In this document: piece by piece, positions 15,344 to 20,451 of the stretch
Position numbering within the stretch: the stretch's first letter is position 1
Layout of the letters: each line of letters starts with the position of its first letter
Assembly: GCA_005882415.1 (NCBI GenBank)
Contig: VBAE01000226.1
Span: 1 to 20,451, forward strand
Origin: Alphaproteobacteria bacterium
Lineage (GTDB): Bacteria; Pseudomonadota; Alphaproteobacteria; Sphingomonadales; Sphingomonadaceae
Length of the DNA stretch: 20,451 bases
Reading direction: 5' to 3'
The notes under the pieces: model-generated
What the model was told of the DNA's origin: nothing
Databases searched by the model: none
Seen by the model: only the letters and a program-made list of their open reading frames with translations
Made by a program: the position numbers and the translations under genes

Positions 15344-16307
15344 GGATTCCGATCCGGCGCTGATCCGGGGCTGCCGGGTCGCAATCGTCGGCTACGGCAA
15401 TCAGGGTCGTGCCCAGGCGCTCAACCTGCGCGACAGCGGCGTCTCCGTCACCATCGCCCTTCCCGCTTCCTCCGCCACCTGGAGCCGCTCCGCAGAGGAG
15501 GGTTTCGGCGTCATGACGTCAGCCGAAGCCGCCGCGCAGGCGGACGTCGTCGTCATGCTCGCAGCCGACGAGGATCAGGGCCGGATCTATGCCGAGGACG
15601 TGGCGCCCAACCTCCGCCCGGGCGGCGCCCTGGTCTTCGCCCACGGCCTCAACATCCGCTTCGGCCTCATAGAGCCGCGCCCCGACCTCGACGTGCTGCT
15701 GGTCGCCCCCAAAGGCCCCGGCACCGCCCTTCGCGAAACTTACAGCAAGGGCAGCGGCCTCATCGCCCTCTTCGCCGTCCACCAGGATGCGACCGGAGAG
15801 GCGGAGGCGCTCGCTCTGTCCTATGGTGCCGCGATCGGCAGCGGCCGGGTCGGAATGCTCCGGACCAGCTTCGCCGAGGAATGCGAAGCCGACCTGTTCA
15901 ACGAGCAGGCGGTCTTGTGGGGCGCGATCCCGGAGCTGATCCACGCTGGCTTCGAGACTTTGGTCGACGCCGGCTTCTCACCCGAAATCGCCTATTTCGA
16001 ATGCCTTACCGAGGTAAAGTTGATAGCCGATCTCATCTACGAGCGCGGCATCGCCGGAATGCGCGAGGCGATCTCCAACACCGCCGAGTTCGGAGCGCTG
16101 AAGGGGGGAACGCGAATGATCGACGCCGACCGCCGAACCGAGATGCGCCGGATTCTGCGGGAGGTGCGAAGCGGCAGCTTCGTTGCGGAGCTGCTCGAGG
16201 ATGCGCGGGCGGGCTATCCCAGGCTCAAGGCGTCCCGCGAAGAGGCCGCCGCGCATCCCATCGAGGAGGTGGGTGCGCGGTTGCGGGCGTTGGTTCAGAA
16301 GGACTGA
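15324..16307 (+). CDS. ilvC: Ketol-acid reductoisomerase (class I), divergent
   Basis: A 327-residue enzyme of branched-chain amino-acid synthesis that isomerises and reduces acetolactate. The Rossmann motif VGYGNQGRAQALNL is at residues 22-35. Active-site residues are kept: His107 (FAHGLN), Lys130 (VAPKGPG), metal ligands Asp190 and Glu194 (EADLFNEQ), Glu226 and Glu230 (AYFECLTEVK) and Ser251 (SNTAEFG). It differs from the usual sphingomonad IlvC in several places. The cofactor phosphate loop reads ALPASSATW, where the common form has Arg in place of Pro47. The His normally after KGPG is a Thr, and DLFGEQ is DLFNEQ. It is also about 12 residues shorter than the usual form. It may be a second, specialised copy; the normal partners ilvB and ilvN are not adjacent. 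It overlaps miaA by 20 bases. Confidence 0.88.
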   Translation: MHVYRDEDSDPALIRGCRVAIVGYGNQGRAQALNLRDSGVSVTIALPASSATWSRSAEEGFGVMTSAEAAAQADVVVMLAADEDQGRIYAEDVAPNLRPGGALVFAHGLNIRFGLIEPRPDLDVLLVAPKGPGTALRETYSKGSGLIALFAVHQDATGEAEALALSYGAAIGSGRVGMLRTSFAEECEADLFNEQAVLWGAIPELIHAGFETLVDAGFSPEIAYFECLTEVKLIADLIYERGIAGMREAISNTAEFGALKGGTRMIDADRRTEMRRILREVRSGSFVAELLEDARAGYPRLKASREEAAAHPIEEVGARLRALVQKD

Positions 16308-16320
16308 CCCGCCCCAAACC

Positions 16321-16922
16321 GTCATCCCGGGCTCGACCCGGGATCCATGAACACAGGTCTGCGAGAACCCGCACGGATCCGTGTTCATGGATGCCGGATC
16401 AAGTCCGGCATGACGGGTCTGGTTCGGACCATCGTCGCCTCTCCTTCGTCACTCCGGGCTCGACCCGGAGTCCATGAACACCGGTCAGCGAGAACTGGAC
16501 TCGAACCGTGTTCATGGATGCCGGATCAAGTCCGGCATGACGGGTCTGGTTCGGACCATCGTCGCCTGTCCTTCGTCACTCCGGGCTTGACCCGGAGTCC
16601 ATGAACACCGGTCAGCGAGAACTTGCCTCGATCCGTGTTCATGGATGCCGGATCAGGTCCGGCATGACGGGTCTGGTTCGGACCATCGTCGCCTCTCCTT
16701 CGTCACTCCGGGCTCGACCCGGAGTCCATGAACACAGGTTTGTGAGAACCCGCACGGATCCGTGTTCATGGATGCCGGATCAGGTCCGGCATGACGGGTC
16801 TGGTTCGGACCATCGTCGCCTCTCCTTCGTCACTCCGGGCTCGACCCGGAGTCCATGAACACAGGTTTGCGAGAACCTGACACGATCCGTGTTCATGGAT
16901 GGCGGATCAAGTCCGCCATGAC
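16321..16922. repeat. Array of five REPIN-like inverted-repeat elements, 127-bp period
   Basis: This gene-free gap between two convergent genes holds five 94-bp elements starting at 16321, 16448, 16575, 16702 and 16829, exactly 127 bp apart. Each begins GTCAT or GTCAC and ends ATGAC. Each contains a GC-rich palindrome (CTCCGGGCTCGACCCGGAG type), then CCATGAACAC, a 26-base variable loop with a conserved GAGAAC core, then GTGTTCATGG and a second palindrome (ATGCCGGATCAAGTCCGGCAT type). The two halves are inverted copies of one short REP-type sequence, so each element can fold into one long hairpin. A nearly identical 33-bp linker separates elements. Several differences between copies keep base pairing. 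Related repeats are scattered in many sphingomonad and other alphaproteobacterial genomes. They could also stop transcription from both sides. Confidence 0.9.
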
Positions 16923-16930
16923 GATGACGC

Positions 16931-18514
16931 CTACTTGCCCGCGGGCCGCTCCGCCCTGTCCCGCCCAGGCGCGAACAAATCGCCGAAATAGTCGCCTTTG
17001 TACCAGCGGGGGCGCTGGTCGGCGTCGGCTAGCTCGCGGCTGATGAGATAGTTCAGCTCGGCGTATCTCGCGCCGGACTGCCAGTCGATCGCCTGGGACA
17101 TGTCGTCGCCGACATGGTGATAGTTGCCGCCGAGGAACTGGCCCCATTTTTCGCCGCCGCCATTGGCGAAGCCGGTGGCGAGGAGGATCGCGGGGACGCC
17201 CTCGCGGACGAACTCATAATGGTCGGAGCGGACGAAGATATTCTCCTCCGGCATCGGATCGGGCGAGAGGCCGACGCCCATCTTCGCGGCCGCCCGGGCC
17301 ACCGCTTCCGCGACCGTCGAATGGTTGGCGCCGAAGGCGACCACGTCGGTGAATTTGTAGAGGAGCAAAGGCATGTCGAGATCGACCGCGCCGGCGATCT
17401 TGCGAATGGGGACCGTCGGGTTCTGCGCGTAATAAGCGGCGCCGAGCAGGCCCTTCTCCTCGGCGGTGTTGGCGATGAACAGGATCGACCGGCGCGGTCT
17501 CTCCCCCGATTCGGTGAAGGCGCGGGCAGCCTCGAGCATGGTCGCGATGCCGGCGGCATTGTCGAGGGCGCCGTTATAGACGTTGTCCTCGCCCGGCTTG
17601 GCGTCGCGCTTCATGCCCAAGTGATCGAGATGGCCCATCAGGATGACATATTCGTCGCTGAGCTTCGGGTCGCTTCCGGGGAGGAGGCCGATAACCTCGG
17701 GGCTGGTGATGCTCGTCCAGGCGGTGTTGCGCTCGATCCTGACCTTCGTCTTGAGCGCGAACCCCTTGGGCCGCCTTTTGCCGTCGGCTTCGGCCGTCAC
17801 TTGCGCGTAGCTGCGGCTCGCGCCGGCGAACAGCGCGTCGGCAGTGGGGGTGTTGAGCAGGGCGCCGACGCGGAGGCCCGGCGCCTCCTCGTGCGGCCGT
17901 CCCTTCTTGTCGAGCCAGGTCAGCGAGGGACGGCCGATATAGGAGAGCATCGACTGCCAGGGCCGCTGCTTAATGGATTGAGCGGTGGGGATCGTGATCA
18001 GGCCGACCGCGCCGTGCTTCGCCGCCATCGCGCTCTTGGTGTCGCCGAGATGGGCTGAGATTTCGCTGTCGAGGCCGGATGGCATGCCGGAGAGGACGAC
18101 CACGATCTTCCCGCGGACGTCGAGGCCCTTATAGTCGTCCACGCCCTGGTCGGGCGCGGAGATGCCGTAGCCGACGAAGACGACGGGGGCGGTGACGTCC
18201 TGCTTCTCCTCGACCAGGCTCGATCCGATCAGCACGTCGCTGCCATTGTCCCAGGTCCGGCTCCCCGCAGGGCCTGAGATGGTCAGGCGCGGCGTTCCGA
18301 CGATCGTGCCCGAGCGGAACGGCACGTTCTGGAACCAGCCGCCCTCCTCGCCGCCGGGCTTCAGGCCCAGCGCCATGAACTGGGTCGCGACATAGGCGGC
18401 AGCGACCTCATGGCCGAACCGGTCGGCGGAGAAGGTCGGAGCTGCGGGCGGCTGGGCGAAGGCGGCGGAGGCGAGTGCAAGCGAGAGGACAGGCGCGAGG
18501 CGGGAGAGACGCAT
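16931..18514 (-). CDS. Secreted M28 family metallopeptidase, lacking a conserved N-terminal segment
   Basis: A 527-residue exported zinc peptidase of family M28. The signal peptide is residues 1-20 (LAPVLSLALASAAFA). A PA-type insert starts at VVFVGYGISAPDQ (112). Zinc and catalytic residues appear in order: His295 and Asp297 (GHLDHLG), Asp318 (GALDNAAG), Glu352-Glu353 (TAEEKG), Asp380 (VDLDM) and His466 (NYHHVGDD). The ATG at 18514 is preceded by AAGGA at about six bases. FSADRF at residues 28-33 is followed directly by GHEVAAAYVATQF. Family members usually have about 20 more residues between these, of the pattern VxFLAxDxLEGRxTGxRG, and the divergent neighbour has the equivalent RILSSDAYEGRGPATAG. 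An in-frame loss is therefore likely. The catalytic domain is complete. It probably degrades peptides in the periplasm. Confidence 0.9.
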   Translation of the reverse strand: MRLSRLAPVLSLALASAAFAQPPAAPTFSADRFGHEVAAAYVATQFMALGLKPGGEEGGWFQNVPFRSGTIVGTPRLTISGPAGSRTWDNGSDVLIGSSLVEEKQDVTAPVVFVGYGISAPDQGVDDYKGLDVRGKIVVVLSGMPSGLDSEISAHLGDTKSAMAAKHGAVGLITIPTAQSIKQRPWQSMLSYIGRPSLTWLDKKGRPHEEAPGLRVGALLNTPTADALFAGASRSYAQVTAEADGKRRPKGFALKTKVRIERNTAWTSITSPEVIGLLPGSDPKLSDEYVILMGHLDHLGMKRDAKPGEDNVYNGALDNAAGIATMLEAARAFTESGERPRRSILFIANTAEEKGLLGAAYYAQNPTVPIRKIAGAVDLDMPLLLYKFTDVVAFGANHSTVAEAVARAAAKMGVGLSPDPMPEENIFVRSDHYEFVREGVPAILLATGFANGGGEKWGQFLGGNYHHVGDDMSQAIDWQSGARYAELNYLISRELADADQRPRWYKGDYFGDLFAPGRDRAERPAGK

Positions 18515-18643
18515 GAAATTCCTTTCGGACGGGCTTGGCGCAAGCTCCTATGGCGCGCGTGGAACGCGGGCAAGCGGATAGGCGCTTTACCTCGCCGCGC
18601 GCGCCGTCCTAGGAAGCCGCCGACCCCTAATCCCGGAGCCGCC

Positions 18644-20248
<1,605 letters not shown>

Positions 20249-20252
<4 letters not shown>

Positions 20253-20264
20253 GGGGCCCCTCAG
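20249..20264. repeat. Perfect 16-bp palindrome spanning two convergent stop codons
   Basis: CTGAGGGGCCCCTCAG is its own reverse complement. It contains the TGA of the M28 gene (20250-20252) and the TGA of the minus-strand gene (20263-20261). It has no loop and no T tract, so it is a weak terminator candidate at best. Confidence 0.7.
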
Positions 20265-20451
20265 TCGGCGGTCGAATCGGGCGGGACGGGCTGCTGGCGG
20301 GGGCCGGGACCGGGCAGGCGCTCCAGCGTCCTTGTGTCGGTCCTGATTTCCGTCACCCCCTCGGCGTTGACGGTCGTGAGCTTCATCACCCTGGTGCGGC
20401 GGCGGACCTTCCCGTCCGCGCCGGTTTCGAACCGGACCGAGATCGTTCCCG
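20261..20451 (-). CDS. C-terminus of an unrecognised protein, 5' end outside window
   Basis: The last 63 codons of a minus-strand gene, ending TGA at 20261. The visible part reads TISVRFETGADGKVRRRTRV, then MKLTTVNAEGVTEIRTD, then a Pro-rich tail (RLPGPGPRQQPVPPDS). It shows alternating hydrophobic and charged residues as in beta strands and a disordered end. I do not recognise the family. Codon use matches the neighbours (G/C in third positions), and the frame is open to the window edge, which supports real coding. It is convergent with the M28 gene, with 8 bases between their stop codons. Confidence 0.6.
   Translation of the reverse strand, partial: GTISVRFETGADGKVRRRTRVMKLTTVNAEGVTEIRTDTRTLERLPGPGPRQQPVPPDSTAD

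Noticed and set aside
16347..16858. Two similar 85-residue open frames within the repeat array.
   Set aside because: They arise from the 127-bp repeat itself. The period is not a multiple of three, the start codons lie in the CCATGAACAC arm, and such translations are a known by-product of these repeats.
16321..16922. A CRISPR array, because of the regular spacing.
   Set aside because: The repeated part is far longer than the variable part, the 'spacers' are similar to each other, the linkers are nearly identical and no cas gene is present.

Overview
This window is high-GC DNA of an alphaproteobacterium, most likely a member of Sphingomonadales. The evidence is the protein content (DOMON-like protein, DUF4153 membrane protein, ParA with a Pro/Glu-rich partner, paired M28 peptidases), the gene neighbourhoods (gatCAB beside ruvX-pyrB; serB head-to-head with miaA), and a palindromic intergenic repeat of the type whose translation gives 'PDQVRHDG'. 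Family assignments come from reading motifs; no database search was possible. I found no tRNA, rRNA, CRISPR array, transposase or prophage.

Layout. Positions 1-6476 are all on the minus strand, reading right to left: a DUF4153 membrane protein, gatC, gatA and gatB (the tRNA-dependent amidotransferase, with overlapping TAATG junctions), a small zinc-ribbon protein, a DOMON-like protein, and a NamZ/DUF1343 muramidase cut by the window edge. Positions 6596-9149 are on the plus strand: a DUF3089 alpha/beta hydrolase, ruvX (ATGA overlap) and pyrB. Positions 9203-11988 are a minus-strand operon: a ParA-type ATPase, a protein with a long acidic linker and a ribbon-helix-helix-like C-terminus, and a TPR-SPOR lipoprotein. 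Divergent from it is a Sel1-SPOR envelope protein (12172-13152), followed by a small PilZ protein. Then come serB (minus) and the plus-strand pair miaA and a divergent ketol-acid reductoisomerase. An array of five 94-bp inverted-repeat elements at a strict 127-bp period fills 16321-16922. Two divergent secreted M28 metallopeptidases follow, and the C-terminus of an unrecognised gene ends the window.

Two themes stand out. First, several otherwise recognisable genes carry what look like short internal losses. gatA, the DUF4153 gene and the second M28 peptidase change reading frame, the first M28 peptidase lacks a conserved N-terminal segment in frame, and the zinc-ribbon ORF has no usable start codon in its own frame. 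GatA is expected to be essential here, so a sequencing or assembly defect is at least as likely as real decay. Second, the ParA / RHH-like / TPR-SPOR operon with its divergent Sel1-SPOR gene looks like a partitioning or positioning module tied to the septal cell wall. A TTAAC element (CtrA half-site-like) lies 55-60 bp upstream of the parA, Sel1-SPOR and PilZ start codons, suggesting shared cell-cycle control. This is the best candidate in the window for an under-described system.
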